Positions 31,785 to 42,914 of a stretch of DNA of 64,000 nucleotides are shown piece after piece (the stretch's first letter is position 1; each line of letters starts with the position of its first letter). This DNA is from Chlorops oryzae (taxonomy: Eukaryota; Arthropoda; Insecta; Diptera; Chloropidae), in NCBI GenBank assembly GCA_020466095.1, contig CM035806.1:113541080-113605079 (forward strand), written 5' to 3'. A model generated the notes under the pieces. It worked only from the letters and a program-made list of their open reading frames with translations. It made no database searches and was not told the origin of the DNA. The position numbers and the translations under genes are program-made.

Positions 31785-32440
31785 CATTTTGAAATCTGAC
31801 AAATTAAACATAAGTACTATTAATTCGGCACTACCAACAGAACTGATATGCTCATTCTGTCAACAGCAAGGACACACACGAGATGTATGTATGTGTAAGG
31901 AGAAGGAATACACCCTATTGCAAGCTGTGTGGAACGTATGGACAAGAAGAAAGTCCTAGCTGCATGAAAAACAAACAGCCAATAATGGAGGCCAGTAAGG
32001 CATCAAGGCCAACTTGCGGGAAAATACGACATATAGCTGATGATTGTTGGAGCAAGTTAAGCAGCCTATTCTGCGATAAATGTCACATTAAAGGTCATCG
32101 CACCAATAAATGTTGCGGAAAAGGGGCTACACAGTAAAACACACAACAAAGGCCAGCACAAAATAACCGTCGAGGGTCGAATAACAACAACCAAGTACAG
32201 TGTTTCCTTTGCAAAGGATTCGGGCATATAGCCAGAAACTGCCCTCAACAAGATCAGCAGAACGCGGGAAACTCCCAGCGGCCCAGTCTTGGCCAATAGA
32301 ATGGGATGCCAAAACAAAAGTAAAAGAGCGGCCAAAACCTGATCCGGGTCAAAATCAAGAACAAGGAGCAGGTCATCATAACAATAAGGAAACCACGAGT
32401 TCGGAATAAAATAAAAATACGCCAAAAGAGGTTCCCTTGG
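31785..32440 (+). pseudogene. Gypsy Gag C-terminal part with zinc knuckles, decayed
   Basis: Starts in gag frame (ILKSDKLNISTINSALPTE) and passes CSFCQQQGHTRDVC, a frameshift near 31890, a degenerate CKLCGTYGQEESPSC, a knuckle that lost its first Cys (CGKIRHIADDC), CDKCHIKGHRTNKC, and after a TAA near 32136 CFLCKGFGHIARNC. Three knuckles keep the full C-x2-C-x4-H-x4-C pattern. They would package element RNA. It probably belongs to the same gag as 14537-15733. Multiple stops make it non-functional. Confidence 0.75.
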
Positions 32441-32445
32441 ACAGC

Positions 32446-34725
32446 CTAGGAAATGGAACTTTAACCACTAAGAGATGGGGAAAGTCCAAAAGAGAAATAC
32501 CACGGAATGAGATAAAAAACGAAATCAGAGAGCGAAACATACCAACGAATAACGTCAAAAACGAAATAAGCGGAAAGATGGAAATACACTTTAATGGTGA
32601 GACCGACGAAAAGAAAATTATAAAAGAAAATAAAAAAAAGAGAGTATCTTTTAAAAATACTGTAACAGTATTCACCTACCCCGTATGCGAGATAGAAGCG
32701 GCCAGAATAAAGAATATGTTTGAAATAGGGCAAGAAAACAAAAGACTCATAAAAAGTTTGTATACAATGTTCTCCAAAGTGCGAAAAAACTGTTAACGTT
32801 TGCACATAACGGCCCACAAAGAGATGAAGACGATGAATTATCCTGTGAACAGGCTATCAACGACAGTATCAGAACGGTGGACTCACAATGCGATAGAAAC
32901 ACGCCACGATTTTCAAATTGCACTGCCATAACGGAGACTCAAGAGGATGATTCCTACATCGATATACCCTGCAATCAGGCTATCAATGGCAGCATCACCC
33001 TATTGGTCGACTCAGGATCAGATGCAAGTTTAGTGAAAAGAGAAGTCTTAAAAGAAGACGTACCAATAAATAAGGAGGACACGAAATGCTTAAGAGGAGC
33101 TTTTGGAGGAGATTCCAGTACTATTGGATCAGTGATGATTAAACATAATGCGATCCCAGCATTAAATATGGAAATGCACGTAGTGCCACGTAATAGCAGT
33201 TTGCCAGTAGAAGGTCTCCTGGGAAGAGACATGCTCTGGAACAGAACTATCTTGGACACTATTGAGAGACAGTCGACCTCCAAGGAAGGAGGCAACCTAG
33301 TGGCCAGAGTGCCATTAAAATGTGCGAGGAAAAGGATTTTTATAGCAGAAACCATAACAATCCCCCCCAGAGCGGCGGGAATAGCACGAGTAAACACAGG
33401 ACTACTCACGGAAGAAGTAGTCGTGCATAAGACAACAATTGCTACACAGGTATACCTAGGAGAGAGTCTATCTAGACCAAAGAATGGGATTGGATTCGTG
33501 ACAGTACTAAACGCCTCCGAAAAAGTTGCGGAAATAAAAGGAGGCATGGAATTAAAATACTCGCTATTGAAGGAGTATAGAATAGTTAACACGTTAGAAG
33601 TCAACGTAGTTGAGAGCGATGAGACAAATGAGAGGACAAATTTGCTAATAAATTCCTTGAAGTTGGAAGAAAATTTGAACGACGAAGAAAGACAGTCCAT
33701 GGCGAATATATGCAAGGACTATGCGGATGTTTTCCACCTAAAGGGTGACGAATTGAGTTACACCACTGTGTTCAACCACGAAATACCTACAGAGGTCAGG
33801 AAAGCACCCATAAATTCTCGGCAATATCGCCTTCCGGAGGCCCACAAGGCGGAGATAAATAAAGAGGTGGGAGAGATGTTGGACCAAGGCATAATTGCTC
33901 CAAGCAAATCACCTTGGAACGCACCAATCATTCTAGTGCCGAAAAAGGCAGGTGCAGACGGGAAAAAAAAATGGCGATTGGTGGTCGATTTTCGGCAGCT
34001 GAATGACGTAACCGTCAAGCAGGTATTTCCTATACCCCGCATTGATGAGATTCTCGACCAACTCGGTTGCAGCCGGTATTTCACAACGCTAGACCTGGCA
34101 AGCGGATACCATCAAGTGCTTGTAAACGAGAAACGCAGAGAAAAAACAGCATTCAGTACTGAAATAGGACATTACGAATTCGTAAGAATGCCATTCGGAC
34201 TCTCCGGAGCTCCGGCAACCTTTCAAAGGATTATGAATAATGTTCTGATTGGCTTGCAAGGCGTCGATTGTTTTGCTTATTTGGACGACATAGTAATTTA
34301 CGGAAGTAACCTTAAGTAGCACGAAATAAGGCTACGTAAAGTACTACAAGCCCTAAGAAGCAGCCAATTGAAAATACAAACGTAAAAATGTCAATTCTTA
34401 AGAAAGGAAGTTGTCTATTTGGGTCACAAGTGTTCCGACCAAGGCGTACGGCCGGACCCAAGTAAGGTCGAATGTGTAAAAACTTTCCCGATACCAAAAA
34501 ATAAGAAAGAATTACAAGCATTTCTTGGACTGGCAAACTACTACCGAAAATTTATTCCGAATGCAGCAGCGCTTCTTCTACCTTTGACATCACTGCTAAG
34601 AAAAGATGCCGAGTTCGTTTGGACGGAGGCATGCCAAATGGCAGTAAAAGCCATTAAAGCTGCAATAACTAGTCCACCACTGTTAAAGTATGCAGATTTC
34701 ACAAAGCCATTCATGCTAACAACGG
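32446..34725 (+). repeat. first unit of a 2,280-bp direct tandem duplication in Gypsy pol
   Basis: Every base pairs with the base 2,280 further right (34726-37005), with about four differences (near 32663, 33440, 34132 and 34413). The unit ends inside RT/RNase H coding sequence at AACGG and restarts at CTAGGAAATGG. No clear microhomology at the junction. Confidence 0.95.
32446..34725 (+). pseudogene. Gypsy pol, truncated upstream copy (protease-RT)
   Basis: An open part at 32877-34319 has the aspartic protease (ITLLVDSGSDASLV) and RT (IIAPSKSPWNAPIILVPKK, DLASGYHQV, CFAYLDDIVIYGS). TAG at 34317-34319 and TAA near 34384 break the frame, yet reading resumes in the same frame (LGHKCSDQGVRPDPSKVEC). 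Coding stops abruptly at the duplication junction before the RNase H catalytic Asp. The stops are also present in the second unit, so they predate the duplication. Confidence 0.88.
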
Positions 34726-37005
34726 CTAGGAAATGGAACTTTAACCACTAAGAGATGGGGAAAGTCCAAAAGAGAAATACCACGGAATGAGATAAAAAAC
34801 GAAATCAGAGAGCGAAACATACCAACGAATAACGTCAAAAACGAAATAAGCGGAAAGATGGAAATACACTTTAATGGTGAGACCGACGAAAAGAAAATTA
34901 TAAAAGAAAATAAAAAAAAGAGAGTATCTTTTAAAAATACTTTAACAGTATTCACCTACCCCGTATGCGAGATAGAAGCGGCCAGAATAAAGAATATGTT
35001 TGAAATAGGGCAAGAAAACAAAAGACTCATAAAAAGTTTGTATACAATGTTCTCCAAAGTGCGAAAAAACTGTTAACGTTTGCACATAACGGCCCACAAA
35101 GAGATGAAGACGATGAATTATCCTGTGAACAGGCTATCAACGACAGTATCAGAACGGTGGACTCACAATGCGATAGAAACACGCCACGATTTTCAAATTG
35201 CACTGCCATAACGGAGACTCAAGAGGATGATTCCTACATCGATATACCCTGCAATCAGGCTATCAATGGCAGCATCACCCTATTGGTCGACTCAGGATCA
35301 GATGCAAGTTTAGTGAAAAGAGAAGTCTTAAAAGAAGACGTACCAATAAATAAGGAGGACACGAAATGCTTAAGAGGAGCTTTTGGAGGAGATTCCAGTA
35401 CTATTGGATCAGTGATGATTAAACATAATGCGATCCCAGCATTAAATATGGAAATGCACGTAGTGCCACGTAATAGCAGTTTGCCAGTAGAAGGTCTCCT
35501 GGGAAGAGACATGCTCTGGAACAGAACTATCTTGGACACTATTGAGAGACAGTCGACCTCCAAGGAAGGAGGCAACCTAGTGGCCAGAGTGCCATTAAAA
35601 TGTGCGAGGAAAAGGATTTTTATAGCAGAAACCATAACAATCCCCCCCAGAGCGGCGGGAATAGCACGAGTAAACACAGGACTACTCACGGAAGAAGTAG
35701 TCGTGCATAAGACAACAACTGCTACACAGGTATACCTAGGAGAGAGTCTATCTAGACCAAAGAATGGGATTGGATTCGTGACAGTACTAAACGCCTCCGA
35801 AAAAGTTGCGGAAATAAAAGGAGGCATGGAATTAAAATACTCGCTATTGAAGGAGTATAGAATAGTTAACACGTTAGAAGTCAACGTAGTTGAGAGCGAT
35901 GAGACAAATGAGAGGACAAATTTGCTAATAAATTCCTTGAAGTTGGAAGAAAATTTGAACGACGAAGAAAGACAGTCCATGGCGAATATATGCAAGGACT
36001 ATGCGGATGTTTTCCACCTAAAGGGTGACGAATTGAGTTACACCACTGTGTTCAACCACGAAATACCTACAGAGGTCAGGAAAGCACCCATAAATTCTCG
36101 GCAATATCGCCTTCCGGAGGCCCACAAGGCGGAGATAAATAAAGAGGTGGGAGAGATGTTGGACCAAGGCATAATTGCTCCAAGCAAATCACCTTGGAAC
36201 GCACCAATCATTCTAGTGCCGAAAAAGGCAGGTGCAGACGGGAAAAAAAAATGGCGATTGGTGGTCGATTTTCGGCAGCTGAATGACGTAACCGTCAAGC
36301 AGGTATTTCCTATACCCCGCATTGATGAGATTCTCGACCAACTCGGTTGCAGCCGGTATTTCACAACGCTAGACCTGGCAAGCGGATACCATCAAGTGCT
36401 TGTAAACGAGAAAGGCAGAGAAAAAACAGCATTCAGTACTGAAATAGGACATTACGAATTCGTAAGAATGCCATTCGGACTCTCCGGAGCTCCGGCAACC
36501 TTTCAAAGGATTATGAATAATGTTCTGATTGGCTTGCAAGGCGTCGATTGTTTTGCTTATTTGGACGACATAGTAATTTACGGAAGTAACCTTAAGTAGC
36601 ACGAAATAAGGCTACGTAAAGTACTACAAGCCCTAAGAAGCAGCCAATTGAAAATACAAACGTAAAAATGTCAATTCTTAAGAAAGGAAGTTGTCTTTTT
36701 GGGTCACAAGTGTTCCGACCAAGGCGTACGGCCGGACCCAAGTAAGGTCGAATGTGTAAAAACTTTCCCGATACCAAAAAATAAGAAAGAATTACAAGCA
36801 TTTCTTGGACTGGCAAACTACTACCGAAAATTTATTCCGAATGCAGCAGCGCTTCTTCTACCTTTGACATCACTGCTAAGAAAAGATGCCGAGTTCGTTT
36901 GGACGGAGGCATGCCAAATGGCAGTAAAAGCCATTAAAGCTGCAATAACTAGTCCACCACTGTTAAAGTATGCAGATTTCACAAAGCCATTCATGCTAAC
37001 AACGG
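34726..37005 (+). repeat. second unit of the 2,280-bp tandem duplication
   Basis: Same as 32446-34725 but continuing rightwards into the complete RNase H and integrase. Confidence 0.95.
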
Positions 37006-38557
37006 ACGCGAGCAACGAAGCACTCGGTGCAGTCCTTTCGCAAGGAGAACCAGGAGAAGATCAACCGATCGCGTTCGCAAGCCGAGCATTTAGCTCAACA
37101 ATCGAAAAGGAATTCCTTGCCATTGTGTGGGCGACAAAAAATTTCCGTTGCTACCTCTTAGGCCGCCCCTTTACGGTTTACACAGACCACAAACCTCTAA
37201 AAGGCATAGCAAATCTAAAGGATCAAACATCCCGATTGGCGTGGTTCCGCCATAAGCTCTCGGAATTTGATTTCGAAATCTGTTACAAGGCTGGAAAATA
37301 TAATTTAAACGCAGACGCATTGAGCCGATTACCATATGAAAATAATCTTGTGTCAGTGGTAACAAGAGCACAAACACAGTCAAAAATAGAGCAGAGCGAT
37401 GAAAATACGGAGACAAAGAAAACCAGAGATGATTCGGAATATACAAACACCACAGATCACCCAGAGACAGAGGATTTAGCAGAATTTTTAACACAGAGAA
37501 AGGACATCGAAGAGGTGCTTAAAAATTTTCACGATGGGCCATTAGGAGGACATATGGGAGCTATAAAAACATATTTCCGCATTCGACGGCAGTACAAGTG
37601 GAACGGCATGCATAGAGAGATTCGAGACTATATAAAAAACTGCAAGAAATGCCAGCGGAATAAATGCTCAAAAGTAGAAAGAATGCCCATGGTACTCACA
37701 GAAATAGCTCATGGCCCCTTCTACAAAGTTTATATGGATATGGTAGGCCCCCTACCGGAAACGTCGAGAGGAAACAAATACATTTTAACATTTATAGACG
37801 ATTTTTCAAAATTTTTCATCTGCACAGCTATTCCGGATGCAGAGGCGGCAACAGTTGCAAAAGCTTTTTTCAACGAGATAATATCAAAATTTCAGATACC
37901 AAAGGTTTTAATAACGTATAACGGCACAAATTTTACGTCGAAATTATTTAAGGAAGTTTGCAAAATTCTTGGAATCAAGAAATCCCAAACTTCACCATAC
38001 CACCCCCAAGCCAATGGTGCTCTTGAAAGGAGTCACCGACCTCTTGCGGAATTTCTCCGAAATTTCGTCAATGAGGATGGCACAAATTGGGATGAATGGC
38101 TGCACCACGCTATGCACGTGCATAACAACACAGTGCATTCTTCCACAAAACAAACACCCTGCAAAATACTTTTTGGATTTAAAGCCGATATTCCACTTAA
38201 CCTAAAAAGAAGACCGGAGAGCCACTGTATAATGCCGACGATTTCTAAAAAATATTAAAATATCAAATCCAGCGCACCCATCAACTAGTCCGAGAGAATC
38301 AAAAAATAGCCAAAGAAAAATCCAAGAGATACTACGATAAGGGCTCAAAAGTTAGAGAATTTAAAACAGGAGACAAAGTTTGGCTAAAGAATCAAAACCG
38401 AAAAAATAAATTCTCACCTATCTGGGAAGGCCCTTATTCGATTGTATCAATTCCAACGCCGGTGAATGTAAAATTGAAAATCAAAGGAAAACAAAAAACA
38501 TTCCACAAAAACTTAATAAAACTGCACCATCAACAAATAAAGAACAGAAAAGAATAA
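34726..38557 (+). pseudogene. Gypsy pol, second copy: protease, RT, RNase H, integrase
   Basis: Protease and RT as in the first unit (stops at 36597-36599 and near 36664). The 36699-38258 frame then covers the RT thumb, RNase H (TTDASNEALGAVLSQ, TDHKPL), the integrase HHCC-like zinc region (CKKCQRNKC) and the catalytic core. The core keeps the first Asp (YMDMVGPLP) and the Glu (HPQANGALERSHRPL), but where TDxGTNF is expected the sequence is TYNGTNF, so the second catalytic Asp is lost. A frameshift near 38215 and a TAA precede the C-terminal GPY/F module (PIWEGPYSIV), which ends at 38557. The pol enzyme set of an errantivirus-like Gypsy; inactive. Confidence 0.88.
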
Positions 38558-38711
38558 GAATTCTTCCAAAGCTCGAAAATCAATAACTAAGCAGAAATCG
38601 AAAAAAAACCATAAATTTGGAATTAAAACAAAATATTTTTTTTGGCAGTATCAATTCACTGCGACCGATCAATAATTGCAGTCAAAATTTTCTAACGCAA
38701 TCAACATAAAG

Positions 38712-39524
38712 ATGACCGGATTACGAAAAATAAATTGGAAATTTGAGGGCATTAACGCCAATAACTGGTTGAATGACGATCATATCAACTCATTACTAGC
38801 ATGGATAATGAGAAAGGTCGTCGGAAAGAAAATACATGTGTTCGACACACACTTTTATGCATGCGCAACGACACAAAACAATAAATCGCAACATGAGCAA
38901 ATAACGTTGAAAGGATTCCTAAGAAGAATAAATATCTTCGACTACGAAAATCTAATAATTCCCATACACAAACACAACCACTGGATGCTTGCGATTGTGG
39001 CCTGGCCTTCAATCTACGTGCTGGACTCCCTACAGCCACATGACGCAACAAAAATAGCAGAAACACTTCGATCAATTGTACAGTGGGAAGCCGGGAAAAA
39101 ATTTCCTAAGGAAAGAACGACGTATACTGAAGCCACGATGCCACTAGTGTACCCGGAATGCAGTCAGCAACAAAACCTGAATGACTGTGGAATATACCTG
39201 TTGCGTTTTGCAGAAAAATATCGAGATGTGGTGAACACGGGAAGAGCATTCTTGCCACGAGACCCTTTCGTGGAAGACAGTAAAATCAGCAGGGACTTCA
39301 ACAATCTAATAATCGAAAATAATATGTCTCTGGCCAATTGGAGAGAAACAGAAGAAGAAAGGGAATATCAGCAGCACGAAATCCAAAAAATAAAAGCAAG
39401 CAAGGTAGCGGGAAAACGAAACTCATTCAAATTAAAATTTAAAACAAAAATATACCTTTTATCCATTTCTCGTATAGGGGATGTTAAATATAAACAATGG
39501 AAATGTATCAAATCACATGAATAA
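38712..39524 (+). CDS. ULP1/SENP-like (C48-type) cysteine protease ORF inside Gypsy element
   Basis: Intact 270-aa ORF; the first ATG of the frame is at 38712. It has all ULP1-family landmarks: WLNDDHINSLLAW (residues 19-31), the catalytic His in HKHNHWML (His90-Trp91), Asp in IYVLDSL (Asp105), the oxyanion Gln (Gln153) six residues before the nucleophile, and NDCGIYLLRF (Cys159). The length is about that of a ULP catalytic domain plus a basic tail; no signal or membrane segment. The family cleaves SUMO or related Ub-like modifiers in nucleus or cytoplasm. It lies 155 bp after pol and 69 bp before the next frame (env), with no TIRs or target duplication around it, so it appears to be an integral retroelement gene. 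Substrate and role are unknown; acting on host SUMO is inference. A captured host gene is the likeliest origin. Confidence 0.88.
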   Translation: MTGLRKINWKFEGINANNWLNDDHINSLLAWIMRKVVGKKIHVFDTHFYACATTQNNKSQHEQITLKGFLRRINIFDYENLIIPIHKHNHWMLAIVAWPSIYVLDSLQPHDATKIAETLRSIVQWEAGKKFPKERTTYTEATMPLVYPECSQQQNLNDCGIYLLRFAEKYRDVVNTGRAFLPRDPFVEDSKISRDFNNLIIENNMSLANWRETEEEREYQQHEIQKIKASKVAGKRNSFKLKFKTKIYLLSISRIGDVKYKQWKCIKSHE

Positions 39525-39678
39525 AGCATTTATAAAGCAATTTTTACGACAAATTTAGAATTCGATGACTGAATTGGGTAATAGACTTCACAATGAATAA
39601 AATTAGTTCCAAAATTGCAAAAAATTTACAATTTCATTATGCCGAAACCAATATCAATTTATGTGGATGCAAAGAGAA

Positions 39679-39697
39679 TGTTTTTTTTTCCTTACAG
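39679..39697 (+). promoter_or_regulatory. putative env splice acceptor
   Basis: A pyrimidine run (T-rich from 39681, then CCTTACAG) ends in AG at 39696-39697. The following codon is in frame with env. Errantivirus env mRNAs use a leader donor, here likely 14381. Confidence 0.6.
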
Positions 39698-41194
39698 GAG
39701 CGTGTAATAATATTGGAACTGATGGCGGCGATGGCGAGTGGCCGACTACAGATAACACCAATTACCGGACAGGTAGGTTACGTACAAGTCCACTTGAAGG
39801 AAACGGAAATCATAGAAGAATTTTATACCGTTCTACACATAATCCACCCCGAAGAAATAGTACGTGTAAAAAACATCATCAATGAATACGTCGACACAGT
39901 ACAAATAAAAAACAGGGAGTTGTTGTTGGCCGAAATTAGGTCAATTCGAACAAAACTAAGCTCAATAACACCAATGGAGCATAACCGAAATAGGCGAGGC
40001 GTAATCAACGCAGTGGGAAAAGCTTCCAACTGGCTTTTCGGCGTCATGGATGACGACGATCGGAAAGAAATTTTAGAACACTTGACATTGGCAGACAAAA
40101 ACAGTCACAACGCAATTAACGGATTAAACGAACAAATTTCGATCAACGACTATTTCAATGAAACAATAGCAACGATCAAACGATCACTAGAACAAGAAAG
40201 AAACACCTTCAATGCAGTCTTCACCACGGTCAAAAAGAATAACCACGAGGTCGCAGAACACCTGCGGTATCACGACCAGATGCTGAAACTAAAAAGTATA
40301 GAAGAAAAGGTAAGCCTGATTCAAGATAGCATCTCATCGGCGAAATATGGATTTGTACACCCAAATATCTTAACTACAGCAGAAATAGAAAAATTTAAAG
40401 TCGATTTCTACAAAATTAAATTAATCCGAGTGGGAGTGCTATCATACATAAACAATGCTTTAATTATCGTAATAAAGATTCCGAAGACATTCATGAAAAT
40501 AGAAATAAAATTACTAATCCCTCTCCCGAACGACAGCCACAGAGAATAAATAGAAAAGGAAGAAATGATAACAACAATAGACAACGTAACCTACAGTTTC
40601 ACAGAAAATGCCATACGAAAGGAATTAAAAAGGAGCAGAAATTGTGTTCTTCAGAGCACATGCAGACTTGGCTTCAACAACCAAAGATCGTTTCACTACA
40701 TAGACCAATCCACTTTATTGATAAAAAACGCGTTAAGAGAACGAATCATACAGAACTGCGACAAAAGAAATATAACAATTGAGAAAAATGTACTGATCTC
40801 ATTTGCCAATTGCTCAATCAATGATTAAAGATCAAAACTTCACCAATACACAAATCATGGTACAGGAGAAACATTTTTATCAAGAAGAACATCTTGAAGA
40901 AATCGAATTCAACAATAAAATAAGCTTCGAGGAAATCCATACAAAAACTTTCAAAAATAGGAAACTCATCAAAGAATTAACTCTGCAAAAAATATATCAT
41001 ACGGAATAAGTATCACTATAGCCATAATAACAATGGTCGGAATAATTATTCTGTATGCTTGTTTCCGGAAGCAAAGCGTAAACGTCAAAAGTAACATTAC
41101 AATGTGCGAAAGGCCCGCCATCAACAAGAGACCAAGCATCAGAACCATAAACAAACAATATAGAGAAAACGAACAAGAATCAACAAAAGTATAA
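39698..41194 (+). pseudogene. errantivirus-type envelope (Env) gene remnant
   Basis: After the acceptor the frame runs to 40549, with a furin-like cleavage site (RNRRG near 39990) followed by a fusion-peptide-like region (VINAVGKASNWLFGV). An in-frame TAA (40547-40549) is followed, same frame, by a Cys-containing part up to 40828. A frame change near 40810 leads to a Glu-rich region, and another near 40990 leads to a single hydrophobic membrane span (SITIAIITMVGIIILYAC) with a short basic tail ending at 41194. In related insect retroelements Env is a surface glycoprotein. With a stop and at least two frame changes this copy cannot make it. Confidence 0.75.
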
Positions 41195-41417
41195 AAAAAA
41201 AAGAAAACCACCCCACCAAATTCATAAAATCCCGAAAAACATAATACACACGAACGCACAAACGCATTTTTCCATTTCATTCAAAGCATACATACACATA
41301 AACACACACAAACTTCCCTGCAGTAATTCCAACTACTCTCCAACTACTCCCCAACTAGTCACAAAAATACCAGGACTACTCCCTCTTAATTTGCCAACCA
41401 ATGCTTTGAACTGTCTT
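41195..41417. other. no gene; 3' flank of Env, 3' LTR not recognised
   Basis: A/C-rich sequence. No match to the presumed 5' LTR region (12960-13800) was seen, so the Gypsy 3' end may be deleted. Confidence 0.4.
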
Positions 41418-41653
41418 TTTTAACATTGAACTGTCATTGGCAAATAACTAGTCAAGGTTTTGCTCATATGAACTAGACCTGTAGTATATACAAATGGGTC
41501 GATTTTAGGTCAATTTGTATTTTTGCATATTTTATAAAAAAAAAATATTTTTTCCTCTACGTTTTAAATTTTGTATTCTTTTTTGTTTATTTGAGTAACT
41601 TTGTTTTATAAATCTTTTTTTTAATTCTTTTTTTTTTAATTTTTTGCTTTTCT

Positions 41654-41718
41654 CCGAGCCTTGAACCTGGACCTCTGGGCTGGTAATACGGCGCTTTAAC
41701 CATCACGCTAGGCAAGCA
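41654..41718 (-). other. tRNA-like module (A/B-box-like)
   Basis: Minus strand: GCCTAGCGTGATGGTTAAAG (A-box-like), then GTCCAGGTTCAAGGCTCGG (B-box/T-arm-like) at tRNA-like spacing. The T-stem has mismatches, so it is not a functional tRNA gene. Repeated at 43164-43226. Confidence 0.5.
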
Positions 41719-41900
41719 AATTGAACTTGCTGATCAAAATGTTAACTTGAGTTTTATTTTAGATTGCTTATTTTTCCCGTTTTCGGGAAACGCCCGCATA
41801 AGGAAAAATTTTTTGTTTATTTTAAAATTAACAATTAAAAAAATTAATTTAAATTTCAAACAAAAAAACCTTAATAATTGAAAAAAAAAACAAATATTCC

Positions 41901-41973
41901 CGAACTGAGCCAGGCTCGATCCCCGTCCTTCTAGGCTGCAAGACCAAGTTCTTAACCACTCAGCCAAACCTCC
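41901..41973 (-). other. second tRNA-like module
   Basis: Minus strand: GGAGGTTTGGCTGAGTGGTT, AAGAACTTGG, then GGGGATCGAGCCTGGCTC. D-arm and T-arm consensus bases are well kept (GGCTGAGTGGTTAAG; GGATCGAGCC). Repeated at 43410-43481. Looks like a tRNA-derived promoter relic. Confidence 0.5.
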
Positions 41974-42110
41974 TTCGACAGCGCGGCGATCAAAATGCAA
42001 ACATAAAGCAGACAAGAAAATTTTTTTTTCTGCTTCGCCATCGATCTCTTTCGGAGTAACCGGCGGTGACACCGATTGAGATGCACCCAAGTCTAGACGC
42101 TCTCCAATAA

Positions 42111-42914
42111 TGAAGTTTTTTCGTAACTTCCGAAGGTAAAAGGCGTAAATGCATCGAATTCGCAACATAGGTTCACCAAGGCGAATAAAGGTGTAGGAAA
42201 ATATTTTTTTGTGGCCCGCCCACTGCCACGCCCACAAATATAAGATTTTTCGTAACTTCCGAAGTAAAAGGCGTAGAAGCTTCGAATTCGCAACATAGGT
42301 TCACCAAGGCGAATGAAAGGTGTAGGAAAAAATTTTTTTTGGCCCGCCCACTGCCACGCCCACAAAAAAGATTTTTCGTAACTTCCGAAGTAAAAGGCGT
42401 AGAAGCTTCAAATTCGCAACATAGGTTCACCAAGGCGAATGTAAAAATTGGTGTCCAGCGCAAATAAAATTTTTTACTCAGTAAAGGCACCGATCCACAT
42501 GGTCCAGCTAAGCCCACAAATATTTGCCATACAAGATTTTTCGTAACTTCCGAAGTAAAAGGCGTAGAAGCTTCGAATTCGCAACATAGGTTCACCAAGG
42601 CGAATGAAAGGTGTAGGAAAAAATTTTTTTGGCCCTGCCACTGCCATTCAGCCACAAAAAAGATTTTTCGTAACTTCGCGCAAGTATTTAAAGTGCGTAC
42701 GATTAGCTTCTAAATTTACTGCAATTCATAGGAATTCACCAAGTTGTCGAATGAACTAGCTGTAGGGAAATAATGGTCATGTTAGCCCTCCCACTGCCAT
42801 TTCGCCCACAAATAGAGAAAGCAAAAACATTATTGTGCGCTCTATTTAATTTGTCTTTTGTATTGGACGCTGGGTATTTCAAAGTCGGGCTTGACCGATC
42901 TTTAGCTTTCTTAA
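42111..42914 (-). mobile_element. mini-me-like tail: tandem about 120-bp units, with an indel-rich end
   Basis: Units with TTTTTCGTAACTTCCGAAG, GGCGTAGAAGCTTCGAATTC and CCCGCCCACTGCCACGCCC recur at about 42112, 42246, 42370, 42536 and 42663. The final GGGCTTGACCGATCTTTAGC matches the end of other mini-me copies. From about 42665 the unit is full of small insertions relative to all other copies. Confidence 0.75.

Larger units (their letters stand above)
41418..42110. repeat. about 0.7-kb direct repeat, left copy, with two tRNA-like modules
   Basis: Near-identical to 42915-43615 over its length, apart from many single-base indels near the start of the right copy. It contains AT-rich filler and two tRNA-like modules on the minus strand (41654-41718 and 41901-41973). 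Confidence 0.85.

Noticed and set aside
32975..33715. 246-codon minus-strand ORF (and its twin at 35255-35995)
   Set aside because: Antisense shadow of protease-RT coding; exact duplication explains the twin.
41654..41973. Two functional tRNA genes
   Set aside because: T-stem and acceptor pairings are poor and both occur in a repeated unit; treated as tRNA-derived relics.
42173..42655. 160-codon ORF with repeated VNLCCEFEASTPFTSEV-like blocks
   Set aside because: Repetitive protein is only the translation of mini-me 120-bp units; the same pattern appears in other copies and frames.
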